From Jackrogersella multiformis (lineage: Eukaryota > Ascomycota > Sordariomycetes > Xylariales > Hypoxylaceae), in assembly GCA_902806575.1 (NCBI GenBank), contig CADCXD010000008.1, positions 2,891,001 to 2,955,000 on the forward strand: a stretch of DNA of 64,000 bases. Direction: 5' to 3'. The position numbers and the translations under genes are program-made. Below are positions 35,220 through 47,812 of this stretch, piece after piece (positions within the stretch are counted from its first letter, which is position 1; each line of letters opens with the position of its first letter). Under the pieces are notes generated by a model, which did not search any database, was not told the origin of the DNA, and was given only the letters and a program-made list of their open reading frames with translations.

Positions 35220-35801
35220 GCGGGAGGTGCTCATTCTTGCCTTATATCGGCCAGGCATCTGTTTCGATTCTCGTTAGCTACTTACATATCTTAGAGGAAG
35301 CTATCGACTTACGTGTATTAGGTAGTATCTCCCACCGACCCAAGCCGTCTGTCTTGTTCTTGCAGCTCGCCGAGGAACCGATCGATAAATCGATCGGTCC
35401 CCTGGTTCGTCCACGGGATCTGCCCCCGGCAGTCGGTACGGCAGATGGCCACGTAAAGCAGCCCCGGCCTCAACAGGCTCATGTCCAGTTGGAACACACC
35501 GTGGAGCGCGAGGTTGGTTAACCTTTTAGAAGGTCTCCGGCTGATTCGGCTGCTCCACGGTGCGCCCGTCTGCCGTTGTGGGGGTCAGATTATACCGTAG
35601 ATGCATCTTGGAGCTGACGAGCTCGGCTGGGAAGCTGTCGCATCCCGGCCAGGATCGGAGTAGAGTGTGCGTGCGCGTATGGTACGCCATACGATAGGTA
35701 TGTCCGAGGAGGTCGCCTGTGACGCCTCGGAACCATACATGCTGCTGAAGTTGGCATATAACTTCGATCCATGCTTCTACTTGAAACAACGTTAGTATCA
35801 T
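35220..35801 (-). pseudogene. Family A fragment, copy 3 (C-terminal part)
   Basis: The minus strand reads CDSFPAELVSSKMHLRYNL then TADGRTVEQPNQPETF and a TAA; one base on, frame NLALHGVFQLDMSLLRPGLL, CRGQIPWTNQGTDRFIDRFL. These match copy 2 (SFPSELINHRQWLRYDG, TADGRTEEQPNWPP, NLALHGVFHQDM, YRGQIPWANQGTDRFIDPFL). A frameshift lies at about 35525. The N-terminal half of the family is missing here but a piece of it is found 1.1 kb upstream at 36912-37030. Confidence 0.6.
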
Positions 35802-36157
35802 TGGTAATTCGAGAGGCTAACCTAGTAACTTACTTTTGGATGAATCTCAAACTTGGGATCTGTATTAATGACCGATACAATACGCGGTGGTCTAGGCCGG
35901 TCGTGTCTAGCCAATCTTGTCGTGGCCTAGACCTCCCAGCTGTGGAGAGGTAAGCCTGACGCCATCATGACTTGGTTAGCGGTATCAATTACGAGCAAGG
36001 CTAGGATGCATACTTAGGGGACTTGTGTTGGTCTCGCAGTAAATCTCGCCCGCGGGCTCTCAAGGGGCTCGAGGGAGCGAACCATTGCGGGAGGAGACTC
36101 CATCGTCTCTCGTCCCGTAGATCCGACGGCGAGTCTCCGTCTTGTGGACGTTCCAGG
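35802..36157. other. Spacer between family A pieces
   Basis: No supported gene; the short open frames on either strand are mutually shadowing. This lies inside the rearranged copy 3. Confidence 0.4.
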
Positions 36158-37030
36158 CTACCATCGCCGCCAAGAATTAGAGAGGCCATGTTCAAAGTTC
36201 AAATTGATGAGCCGATTAGTCACACGACGGTACTCTCCGAATGCCGGAAGTCGAAGTGAACAGCTCATCAATTTCGCGGACAATTTGGGATATTTGGCTT
36301 GGGATAGCGCGCCCACCGGGTGCAATTGTTCAAGAGGTTCCCGGTGGTTCCCTCGCCGACTATCCTCAAGCCACCTATCCCGTCTCGCTTTGATCATGTC
36401 ATGTCTTCTGGGGTCGTTCTCGAACTGGGCCTGCATTAGCTGCTTGGTTTTGCGCGTGAGCCTCTCAGGGTCGAGCCACCTACTACGGTTCGAAATCCCC
36501 TCGAGGTCTCTCTCAAGAGAATCGATCTCTCTTCATCGAGACGAGATTCGGTCGCGAGGAATTGCTCGTAAGCAATCTCCTCTCCGACTCGCAATCCCTC
36601 GATATTAGCTACCAGGGCTAAGATCCGATCCTTATCGGCTTCTAAAGTTCGGAGGCATTGCCTCAGCTTGCGGCAGCCAGCCTCGCGCCTATCTCGTTCC
36701 GATTGCAGCGCTGCCATGATGGCAATATCACTAGGATCCTGTACGTTAGCTACTGACGTATCTTGGAGGAAGCCCGACAGCCTACCTAAGCTTGAGAATA
36801 TCTGTTTACCCGGGCAGGCGGCACCGGGAGACGAAGGGTTAAGACCTATCATCTATCGTAATTAAGCTACCGGCCAGAGGCCAGATGCCAAGGATCGAAC
36901 CAAAACTTACCATGGCGACGCTGTTCGTTGATTTCGATAATGTATCGAAGTGTGAAACCAATACCTTTTGCTTTCTCGTTAACTCTCCCGAACGCCCCGG
37001 GTCGTTATCGATGTCGATAAGTGTTATCAT
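36158..37030 (-). pseudogene. Chimeric family A N-terminus joined to a coiled-coil protein
   Basis: The first segment (37030-36912) reads KQKVLVSHFDTLSKSTNSVA, the family A signature, then meets GTAAGT. A 58-nt intron with a TAG acceptor (36911-36854 or so) leads into frame 36852-36436 (MIGLNPSSPGAAC..., AALQSERDRREAGCRKLRQC, TLEADKDRILALVANIEGL, a coiled coil). Near 36530 the heptads switch frame to DSLERDLEGISNRSRWLDPE and KQLMQAQFENDPRRHDMIK, consistent with a two-base GA insertion. In copies 1 and 2 the codons after SVA continue as L-V-L-I or L-A-F-I, so homology breaks exactly at the intron donor. I infer a rearrangement breakpoint that created or captured a splice site. Confidence 0.5.
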
Positions 37031-37130
37031 GGCAAGAATGACGTTAACTTAAAGGTATCCGGGCAATTGACATTTAAGTATTAAAAGTATATCGGTACCG
37101 TGAGGTAATATTATCGACGCTCGGGCCAGC

Positions 37131-37195
37131 TTACATGTACCTAGGTACGTACCTACTTATATATGTACCTATGTAAGTACTTAAGTATGTACGTA
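37131..37195. repeat. TACCTAGGTA-type palindrome cluster
   Basis: GTACCTAGGTACGTACC, GTACCTATGTAAGTAC and TTAAGTATGTACGT are overlapping imperfect palindromes of the dispersed motif. Confidence 0.55.
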
Positions 37196-37489
37196 AAACT
37201 TTAGGTACACTTAACACTTAACACGCATTTTCCTGAGTTTGTTATCCAGGTATTTTATTTCGTTCTTATTTTTTTCAATTAAAAATTAAACTGATACTTA
37301 AGCGATAGGCAAAATACCGCACAAATAAATACTTCCAGCTTTGCCAATTGAAGACGCGAGCGATCGCAGGGATCGCCGTTACCGATTACTGTGGGCCAAG
37401 TCGATCGTGAACCTGGTGGTAACGACCAGGCCACGCAGCTATCCGCTTCTCCACGTCCAGTCCAAGCCACCAACGCCACACCCACCGCT

Positions 37490-37870
37490 ATGGCTCCCGC
37501 AGCTCCCGGAGCTCCCGGTCCTGGTAAAGCCGACTCTCCCGGCGCCAGCGTTTCTGCGTCTGCGTCTGCATCTGGTAGCAACGGGGCTTCTCAGAGCTGT
37601 GCTGAGCCCCAGACGGAGCCGTACGATGTTCCCCCCCGTCACACGCTAGTGGTGGCGAACATCCATATAGAGTCGTTTTTTACCCCGCGTCCTATGGAAC
37701 CTTACAGGGCGCCTATGGAGCCTCCCACTCGACCTTTAGGGACGGCAGATTATCTAAGTGGTCGGCCGTGGACCGAAGGCTCCCGGATGGCGTTGCGGCT
37801 TCGCAACCTCTGGATCCCTGGGCTCTTTCACCGGAATCGTTGGGCTGATGAAAAGATGATTGACGAATAG
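37490..37870 (+). CDS. Hypothetical Ala/Pro/Ser-rich protein
   Basis: Frame is open from 37352, but the first ATG in frame is 37490, giving 126 residues (MAPAAPGAPGPGKADSPGAS at the start). The first half is Ala/Ser/Pro low complexity; the second half is better mixed (RHTLVVANIHIESFFTPRPM, MALRLRNLWIPGLFHRNRW). The low-complexity section may be a regulatory tail or reflect a chance open frame in GC-rich DNA. No family seen. Confidence 0.3.
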   Translation: MAPAAPGAPGPGKADSPGASVSASASASGSNGASQSCAEPQTEPYDVPPRHTLVVANIHIESFFTPRPMEPYRAPMEPPTRPLGTADYLSGRPWTEGSRMALRLRNLWIPGLFHRNRWADEKMIDE

Positions 37871-38669
37871 GATGAAAAGGAGGATGAAAAGGAGGAGAGG
37901 CGAAGGGAGAGGCGAAGGGAGAAGTGAAAGAAGGGAAATGAAGATAAACGTCGTTTAATATAAACCTTTCGCGAACATTTACTAATCGCTTCTCGTATGT
38001 GACGCGTTAAGCGCTCGGCATGCCGCGCCGATTCTTTTTATGACTGCTGCGTCGGATACTCGACAACTGAGTTGATCCCGTTCAAGGCGTTAATTATGCT
38101 TAACGGTAAATTACTCCGTGAGGCTTTCAACGAGGCGGCGGAGAAAAGAACGCGGACTGGAACAGCGACGGAATAACCGCACTAGGACGAATAACTGCCG
38201 GCACATCTTACGCTCCAGCCGCGACTAGAATGTCTCCTGTTTTCCGTACTATCCTCGTCGCTGAGGGAGCGCCAGGTCTCTTATGACAGGAGGTGGCTAA
38301 CGAAAACTGCGACCGACAAGCTACAGGCTTCGTTATTACGATAAGAGAGTAGCTAAGGCAATTCGAAAAGATCTTAATTTTAAGGTAACGCCCGAGGGCC
38401 TATCCTAAATAAAAATAGCTTCCCACACTGACCAACTTAAAAACCCACGAAGAACCTGTAACCCACGAAAAACCTGTAACCTATAAAGAACCTGTAAGTC
38501 GCGACGGCATAAATGTTGCCGTTTCATAAACACCCAAACCAACTTAGACCATCCGAACGGTGAATTCCCATAACCTAAAACAAGCCAGGAATAAATCAAC
38601 GTAACGACAAGAATGCCTCATTAACTCACGAGAGAACTTTAAGTCACAATAACTAACGAGGCAACCCCG
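37871..38669. other. Intergenic with a short tandem repeat at 38440-38500
   Basis: Three imperfect 17-18 bp units containing AAGAACCTGTAA or AAAACCTGTAA lie at 38440-38500. No gene seen. Purine-rich tract at 37865-37930. Confidence 0.45.
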
Positions 38670-39487
38670 TTAAGTCACCCGCCAATATTCATCCCCGGGC
38701 AAGGCGGGCCAGCCCTCGGAGACTACGATGGCGAACTTATGGCCCCCATGCTCAAGCAAGGCCTCCCAGAGCTCATCCGTACAGGCCTTCAGAGCTTGGG
38801 ACCATTGCCGATAACCCACATCGCCAGGCAATAGCCGACACTCGACATCGGCACACCACCGTTCCAGACCATCCACATCCTGTAGGAAAATAATCAGCAC
38901 GAAAACAGAGACCATAATCCATGAAGAGAGGCTCACGTCGGGATACAAAGAGCGGGGGTGGCGCTTCAACAGGTACTCCCGCTGCCGCTGAACCCACTCC
39001 CTCTGTGCCGTCTCCTGTTTGAAGGAACGCTTTTTCTTCGGCCCTGTCACGAAAAAGGCGCCACGATGAGCACCCTCGGCGTTGTCGAAGGCGATCAGCA
39101 ACCGCTGGAGCGACGTCGCGAAGCGCTCGCGTAGCTCCGATGGATGCTGAAAGTCTTCCGCGTCCTTTTCCGACGGCGTCAGCAAAGGCCGGAAGAAGCC
39201 AAGGACCCGGTCCAAGGCCATAGCATCCCCGCTCATACCGGGGGCGGGCTTGACGAAGAAATCAGCAGTTACGTTACGACAGCACGAGGTTAAAGTCTTA
39301 CTGGTAGACACTCCCGGTGACGCCCCGAGCACGTCGCGCACTGAGACTTAGAAGGCCTCTCGAACTGGCAGTTAACCTCAAGCATCTCGCCGTCTGCAGG
39401 ATCGAAACCAGCGATAGCAGTACGGAGGCAGATCATGCATGGAGGTGCCCCTTGGACAGGGACGTCCCACGGGATAACAGGCGACAT
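38670..39487 (-). CDS. Cys-rich protein of unknown function, paralogue 2 (three exons)
   Basis: Exons 39487-39302, 39248-38937 and 38879-38670 give 235 residues; introns are 53 nt (GTAAGA ... CAAG) and 57 nt (GTGAGC ... GTGCTGATT ... CTACAG), both phase 0. Exon 1 carries PCMICLRTAIAGFDPADGE, then VNCQFERPSKSQCATCSGRH and REC, matching the Cys/His module of paralogue 1. Exon 2 is helical with a basic patch (TGPKKKRSFKQETAQREW). Exon 3 has VECRLLPGDVGYRQW and ends EGWPALPGDEYWRVT. Intron 2 can be read through in frame, so an uncritical frame is longer than the real exon. Both paralogues lie on the minus strand 6.9 kb apart. Function unknown; the conserved Cys/His set suggests zinc binding. Confidence 0.7.
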
Positions 39488-39710
39488 GTTTTCGAGAGTG
39501 TTTGGATATTTTTACGATGAGAATTTGAAGTTGCAATGAACAGAGAATAGCCCTCGATTCACAAATCCACGAAAGAAGCCATACACGCACGGAAAAAGCA
39601 CGGAGCTGATAACCGACAGGGGGTCCCTTAGGCAGCCACATGACTAAAGACGCCACGGAACGTAACGCGACGTTAAGCGCGTTACCATCTGCATGCATTA
39701 ACTGCGAAAG

Positions 39711-40000
39711 CTGAACAGCAGAAGCGAGACAGACAGGCGCGAGACGTAGCAGCGCAGCACCAGAAGGAACAGCAGGCTCGAGAGTTATCGGCTCAGCGAC
39801 GACACCAGGTCAGATTCCAAACCAGACGCCATTCGCAGGCCAGCCTTACTGGCCTCGGTATCAGCCATACCAATGGAGCGGATTTAATTACGGAGCATAC
39901 CCAGGACAGATGGGTCCTTACCAAGGTTACCCGACGCAGCCAACCTTCACACAACCGATGCCACCATTCCCCGGCGCATTAATGCCACCATTTAACTAAA
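39711..40000 (+). pseudogene. Truncated 3' end of a Pro/Tyr/Gln-rich coding sequence
   Basis: An open frame without a start codon reads PGQIPNQTPFAGQPYWPRYQ then PYQWSGFNYGAYPGQMGPYQ and ends MPPFPGALMPPFN before TAA. In a different frame just upstream is a Gln/Arg-rich helix (QQKRDRQARDVAAQHQKEQQ). The composition resembles prion-like or Gag-like tails. It stops about 140 bp before the AT-rich island, so its 5' part may have been lost or displaced. No family assignment. Confidence 0.35.
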
Positions 40001-42884
40001 TAGCACCGCCTTAAGAAGACGACGACGATGAAAAGCCATGGGGACATGGTAAGCAGCAGCTAATTGGCTCTTATGAGCAATTTTGCGATGAATCCGTAAG
40101 TCTGTGCTCCGATAATTTAAGTGCCGATCGTTCAAATTAACATACCTTAATATTTTAACGAATACGAGATTATTAACTCTTTATATGTTTAAGTTAAGCG
40201 GCACGGTAAATATAAAAGTACGGAGTTTAATACTTAATAAAAAAGCTATTTTTTAACGTTATAATTAATGCCCGATATTAAAATATTAAATGATTAAAAA
40301 ATTTACGCTTTATATTTAAAAAGGTATATAAATATATTTACGTATTTTTATTAACTTTATATAATTTAACTTTTAATATAATAAAAATAATATTTATAAT
40401 TTACGTTTATTATAATAAATTATAAGTTTAAATGTTTATAATAATTATTAATTATTAAAAATAAAAATATATAATTAAAAAATAATTTATTATAACTTTT
40501 ATTACGTAAAATATTTAAAAAATTATAAGTTATTAATATTTTTTTTAAATATTTTATATAATATATAAAAACGTTAAAAATATAAAATATTAATTAAAAT
40601 AATATCGAAAAGCTTAATAATAAAATCTTTATTATTTTTAAGTATTAAACTTTAATATTATAAAGAAATATTTATTACGATATTACCGAAATCTTTTAAT
40701 AAGTTTTAAATTTAAGTATTAACGAAATTATAAACGCCTTATTTTTAATTTTTAAAATAACGAGAAAAAAATTAACATTAATAATAAATATAACGAAAAG
40801 TTTAAAATATAAGCTTTAAAATAAATTAGTTTAAAAATTATTATTTACTAAATTTTTTAACGAATAAAATTACTTATATTTTATTTATAAAATAAAATAT
40901 TTTAAATAAGCTTATTTTTTTTATAACGCCTCGTTAAACTTTAATTTCGAAATCGATACTTTTTAAATTTTACTTAAATTAACATTAAAAATATTTTTAA
41001 AAAATATTTTTAAATTAAATAAAAACATACCTTTAATTATTATTATATAATTATAACCGATTAATTTTATAAACCTTACCGAAATTAAATTAAGCTTATA
41101 ATGCGCGGTTAAATTTTCTCGATTATTTAAAAATTAATTAACATTTTTAAATAATATAATAACTTTATAATTATTAAATAAATAAATATAATTTAATAAA
41201 AAAGTTTTCGATTATTTAAAAATTTAAAGGTATAAAAAGTTACTTTTAAACGAAAAAAAAAAGATAAAGTTAACGGCGGATTAACTTAATTACGTTAATT
41301 TAACGCCGGCGAAATTTAAAAAAAATAAAAAGTTTAAAATAATAAAATGAATAAATATATAAAATATATTCGTTAAAAATTAAATAAAATTCTTAAAAAA
41401 ATAAAAAAAGAATATATATAATTAATAAATTATAACATACCTTAAAAAATATAAATTAAAAAAACATTATATTTTAAAACTTAACGTTTAAATAAAATAA
41501 TATTATTTTAAATAATAAAGGATTTATTATTACGTTATCGATTAAATTATAATAATTATAAAGTAACTTTAAGAAATTAGATAAAATATATATAATGTTT
41601 AAGCTTTATTTAATTAATAAACTTTTTTTAAGCTTTAAATATAATATCTTTTTAATATTATTTTTTAAAAATTATAACATTATTTTTAAACGAAAACCTA
41701 ACGAAATAGTATTAAAAGAAATTATAATTATCGATAAAGTTATTAAATCCGCTTAATATAAAAAGTAAAGCTTGAAAATTAAACATTAAAATAAGAATAA
41801 ATATATTTTTATATTTTTTAAAAATAATAAACGAAAGGTAAAAATTATTTATACTTATTATATAAAGGTTAATCGTAAAGTTACTCTATATAACTTAAAT
41901 AATTATTTTTAATAATACCATAAAAAAACCCCTCGTATATAACCAGGGAATATTAAAAATAAACGTTAAAAAATTAACGAATTATTAATTTATATAATAA
42001 CCTTTATAACTTTTAAAGATATTATTAAAGATAAGTTTAATATACTTTTTAAGCCGAGTATTTTATTTAAAATCTTTAAAAAGCGTTTATTTAACGGCCG
42101 CTTTTTAAAGGGTAACAGCGTTAAGGAAATTATGTAAAATATATTAATAAGTAACATAATTTTAAAATTAAGTAACTTTATTTTACGATTAATTTTAAAT
42201 AATATATTTAATAATTTAATGTTAATAATTACCTTAAAATCACTTAATTTAATGGCTTTATTAAAAGATAAAAATAATAAAGTAACGGTAAAATTAAAAG
42301 AAATTATTATATTAAATAATAAATGTAATTAAATTATATATTATAATAAAAGGTTATTTAAAGACTTACATATTTATAACGGGTTATTAATATATAAAGT
42401 TAAGGAAAAAACCATAAAAGTTAAATTATAAGGTATTATTATTTTTTAAATTATTATTAAAAGGTAAACTAAAAAAGTTATAATTATTAACGTTATTTAT
42501 TATTTTAATTTAACTTGTAATTTACTTTTAATATTTTAACTTATTTTAAAAAGCGTTAATTTTTTATTTAAAGTTAATTTAACTTATAAAATTATAAAGA
42601 ATGAAATATTTTTAATAACTTTAAAAAACGGTTTATATATATTAAATTAAAAGATTAATTATATTAATATAATAAGCCTTAATATAGCTTTTTATTCTTA
42701 CTTTATTTTAAATTTTTCGTTAAAAATATAATATAAATAAATAAAATATCTCGGTAATTAAAAATTTAAATTTTAAAAATTAATATATATATTAATTAAT
42801 ATAATTTATTAAAAAAATATTATTTATACGAATAATGTATATAAAGTAAAATAAATAAGAAATAATATAAAAACATATTATAAA

Positions 42885-43075
42885 AAAGTGATAAGTTTTA
42901 TTATAATTATATAATAACTTTATTAATAAAATTAATAAAGTTATAACTTATATTAAAAAAAGCTATTTATTATATAACTTTAAAAATATTAATTAAAAGC
43001 TTTCTTATAATTATAAAACTTAAATTTAAAATAATTAAATTATTATAATCTTATAAACTTATTTAATAATTAATA
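42885..43075 (+). repeat. Candidate LTR copy 1 (about 180 bp)
   Basis: Aligns with 56246-56432 and with the reverse complement of 47640-47812. Shared core: CTTTATTAATAAA(G/A)TTAATAA, CTTATATTAAAAA, TATTATATAACTTTAAA, ATTATAATC. RIP has altered the ends. Confidence 0.5.
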
Positions 43076-45989
43076 ACTTTATTTTTTAAGAGTAAAACGG
43101 CTTCGATTATTTTATATAATATTCCTTATTTTTAATATATAAACGATAAAGAAAACTGTTTTTAAGTATTAAAATACTTATTACGATATTTTTATTTAAA
43201 AAGGATTTAAAAGTTTTTAAAATTATAAGTAAAAAAGGTAAAGAATTTTATAATAATATTAAAATTAATAAAGGTAATAATAAATATTATAACGATATTT
43301 ACGTAAAGGATTACGAGGAATACTTAAAATTTTAATAAAATAAAAGGACTAATATATAATTTTAAATAAGTTATTTATTTATAAATTTAAAAAAACTTTT
43401 AATAATTAATAATAAAGTTTCTTACCGATTTTAAAAATGTAAATATAAACGTAAGTTTTTTATTAAAATAATAAAAATTAAATGATATTATTAACTTTAT
43501 AATTAACGATATTACCGATATTATTACCGTTAATTACATTACAGCTCCTATAAATTACGTAATAATGATAATAAATAACTTAAATAAAAAAGCATTAAAG
43601 TTAATTTATAAAATATTATTAATAAAACCATACTTAAAGCTTTTATATTTTTCCGTAATTTATTTTAATTTTCCCTTTACGTATTTTTCGGACTTACTGA
43701 ATCGGAATAAATTAAACCTTTTTAAGGTTTAAAATATTATATTAAAGGTATTATTACCAGTAAATTTAAAACCGTTAATAACGATAATAATTATAATTTT
43801 ATTAAAAAAAAACAATTTTTATTTATTATTAATTAACTTATTAATTTAATTTTTAAGGTAAAACTTTTAATCTTAATTAAGTTATTTATTTAAAAAACGC
43901 CGCCGTAATACTTATTATTTTTATTAGAACCTCGATTAATGAAATCGTTAAACGTTTTAATAAATATCTTTATAGTGAATTTACCTTAATAATTAATATA
44001 AAAAAAAGGTTAAACTTATATAATAAATACCATATTTAAAGTTAAGTTTATTTAAGTTTTTATAAAACTTACTTAAATTTATACTTATATTAAATAAATT
44101 ATATAATAAAACGAGGTATAAAAATTAAAATACGTAAATTATTACGATATAAATAACGCATTTAAAATTATTTATAAATTCTTATAAACGTAAAACTTAA
44201 GAAATTTAAATTTTATTAATATTAATATTATTTTCTTTATTCGTACGTTTTATTTTACATTTACTTATAAAGTTTTTAATTATTTTAATTTATCCGAAAA
44301 AATTAAAAATTTTATAACCCTTTTTAATTATAATAATATATAAATACGGTTTATTAAAAGTAAGCCCTTTAAAAGCGATTTTTAATTTTTCGTAAACCGT
44401 TATTATTATTAAAACCATTATTATTATTATTAACTTAAATCTTAATCTTAACGAAATAACATATATAGCTTTTAATATATTTATTAAAATTATAAGTAAA
44501 AAACAAGTAATTAATTTTTTAAAGTTTAACGCTAAAAAAACGAATAACGTAAAAGGTAATATTATCGACGAGGTAAATAATAAAAGTAATAAAAGCTTAA
44601 ACTTAAGCCGTTTATTAATTTTAAGTGGTAAATAATAATATTAAAACTTTAAAAATAATAAAAATATATAATAAAAAAATAACCTCCGTTTTAATAACGA
44701 AATAAAAAGGCGTATAATTAAAAAAGTGATAATTTAAAGTATAATCTTTAAGGGTTTTTAAATAAAACTTATTAATAATATATTTAATAATATATAAAAA
44801 GCATAAAAGGTTAATGTTAAAGTTATAAAAAGATAAATTTAATTATAAAATTAAAAATTAAAGTATATTCAAGTTTTTAACTTTAATTTAAATAATAAAA
44901 TATATAAAATAACCGAAATAATTATTATCGGAAAAAAAATTATTTAACGAAACGTATATTTTTTTATCGAAATAATAAATATTTTAAATATTAATAAAAT
45001 TAAATATAAGCTTTTTAAATAACGGTTATAAGAATTATTACGCGGATTTGCTTAAAAATAATATATAAATATATTTTTTTTATAAAAAAGTTATATAAAA
45101 AGTTAATTTTAATTATATTTTAAAAGTATTATTTAATAAATATTAATAAGTTTTTTAAAAATATAAAATATTTTAAAAAGAATTGTTTTATTAATAAAAA
45201 GATCGAAGATTAAATAATAACGGTTATTTATAATTATTATATACTTAAAATAAAGTCCCCGTTTTAATATATAATCACGATTTATAATATTTTTAACATT
45301 AATATAATTATATATATAATACGGTTAACGGAGTTTATTTTAATAATGGATTATATAAAGTATTTAAAAAAACGTAATCGGTTTAAAAATAAATTGTTTT
45401 AATTTAAAAGGTTAAAAAGCGTTAATATATTATAAGTAAAAAATTAACGATTTAACTTTTTATAATAAAGCATATTAAACGTTATAATATTATTAAAGTT
45501 TATATAATAATTACGAATACGATAATTACGAATATAATAATTACGAATATAATAATAACGGTTATTACGATAATTAAAATCGTTAAAATTATAAAGATTA
45601 ATATAATCGTTATAATAATTATAATAAATATAATAATTATAACCGACGTAATTATAAAAGTCGTAACGATTTTTAAAAACGTAAAGGCTAAAAACGTGGT
45701 GAATACGATAATGAAAACAATTCACTTTAATTTTTACAGTTAAAGAAATTAACGACGATAAGTTCGATAAGGAAAAAAAATAATAAAGCTTATTTAAAAA
45801 ATAAAGTTTATTTAAATTTTAATGATTTTAATTCTAAAACCGTAAAATTAAACTTAATTAAATAAAGTTATTTTATGTTAAAAAAGGAAATTTATTAAAT
45901 AACGGAAAATTAAAAGTAATATTTTTATATATAACGATATAAATAAAAAAACATGCTAAAAGTATGGTAAAGCTTTTAAATCTTAAATA

Positions 45990-47640
45990 TGTTATTTTAT
46001 ATATATTTTCGTAATATTAATAATTATAATTAAACCTATTTTTTAAAGATCCTTATTAAGGTTAAAATTAAGTATAATATCATTAAATTAAAAGTAACTT
46101 ACTTAATATGAGTTTATAAATAAAATAAAATATAATTATAATTATATAAGAAATTAATAAAGATTTTAATAAATTATAAAACGATAAAAAATAATTACGT
46201 AAATAAATTTAAAGAAATGTAATGTTAATAAAATAACTAATAAATTAATAATAACATTAACTTATTTATTATAATTTCGTTATAACATTTATTATATATT
46301 AAAAAAATAAACTTAATGTTAAATACGTTATTAAAATTATTAATAATCCGTTATTTTAAAACCCTTAAAAAAAAAAAGAAAAAAATTAAATTTACGTTAG
46401 AAAATATGGTCGATAATTTTACATATATTTTAATAAAATTACATATAAATAAAATAATTAACGGATATAATAATAATCGTTAATTAAACCGTTTACGTGA
46501 AATGCTTAAAAAGGGAAAAGTAATGAATAAAAATACAAAAAAAAGGTATTTTTTTATGTCGATTATAATAATAAATAACGATTTATAATTTTAAATTTAT
46601 ACGTTTAAAACTTATTAAAAAAGATATATAATAATAAATATTATTTCGGACTAAAATATATAATAAAGGAATTATAAAAAAAGTAATTAAATATATAAAA
46701 TATTACTTATAATATTATAAAAATAATATAAATAAATTTAAATTATATAAAAGTTTATTATTTATTAACTTAATTTTTCCATTATTTTATATTATTATAT
46801 GGGATTTTATGATTAAATTATTAACGATCTCGTTAAAAGGGTCGATATAAGTTATATTTAATTATATAATGTTTAACGTTTTAATGGTTATTACGTATAA
46901 ATTTAATAAAAAAACTTTAATAAGTATTCCTTAATCGTTAAAAATAAATGCCCTTAAAATAAACTTAACTTATTTTTTCGCGATATATTTCGTATTTTTG
47001 AAAATTAATAAAGTTATTTTCGATAAAAATATTAAGTTTAATTTAAAATTATAATAGTTGATTTTTATAAAAATAACCACGTTATTAACGATATTTATTA
47101 ATTATTACCTTTAAATAAATAATTAAATAAAAAGGTAAAATTAAAACGTAAAATGCGTAATTTAATTTTATTATTTAAGATATTTAAATATTTTATAAGT
47201 TAATATAATATCGGCATTATAATATAATTTTAATAACTTAAAGTTTTTAATATTAAGAAGATTTTTAAATAAAGTTATATTTAGTTTTAAGTTACGTATA
47301 ATATTAACTTTAAAAAAAGTGCTTTTAAATATAATTAATTATAAGATTTTCCGTAATATTTATTAAAAGGAAATAAAAGTAATTATTAATTTTATTATTA
47401 TAAACGTAAAGATATAATATAATAATAAACATTAAAGAAACGATTTTAAAATTAATAAGTTAATATATTTAAGATTATATAAACTTAAAAAGCTTTTAAG
47501 GAAATAAAGCGTATAACGATTTTTAACTTATAGTAAATTTATAAAGTTATTTTTATTTTATAATTATATTAAATATTATAAAAGAAAATCCTTATAAATA
47601 AAAGTAATTTACGTTAAATTAAATAATAATATATATTAAA
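45990..47640 (-). repeat. Left arm of a long inverted repeat (decayed element)
   Basis: Reverse complement aligns with 49730-51475 along its length with small gaps. Example: 46261-46340 against 51140-51215, both sharing ACGTATTTAACATTAAGTTT in the arm 2 sense. Copies differ mostly by C/T and G/A, as expected for separately RIPed duplicates. The candidate LTR at 47640-47812 abuts its right end. Confidence 0.65.
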
Positions 47641-47812
47641 CGAGTTTATAAAATTATAATAGCTTAATTATTTTAAGTTTAAGTTTTATATTTATAAAAA
47701 AGTTTTAATTAATATCTTTTAAAGTTATATAATAAATAGCTTTTTTCAATATAAGTTATAACCTTATTAACTTTATTAATAAAGTTATTATATAATTATA
47801 ATAAAACTTAAT
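47640..47812 (-). repeat. Candidate LTR copy 2 (inverted)
   Basis: Reverse complement matches the other two copies. In this orientation it lies directly upstream of the left-arm element, so it could be that element's 5' LTR. Confidence 0.5.

Noticed and set aside
42885..47812. DNA transposon with 180-bp terminal inverted repeats
   Set aside because: Copies at 42885(+) and 47640(-) are inverted, but a third copy in plus orientation at 56246 and the adjacent internal sequence fit separate LTRs better.
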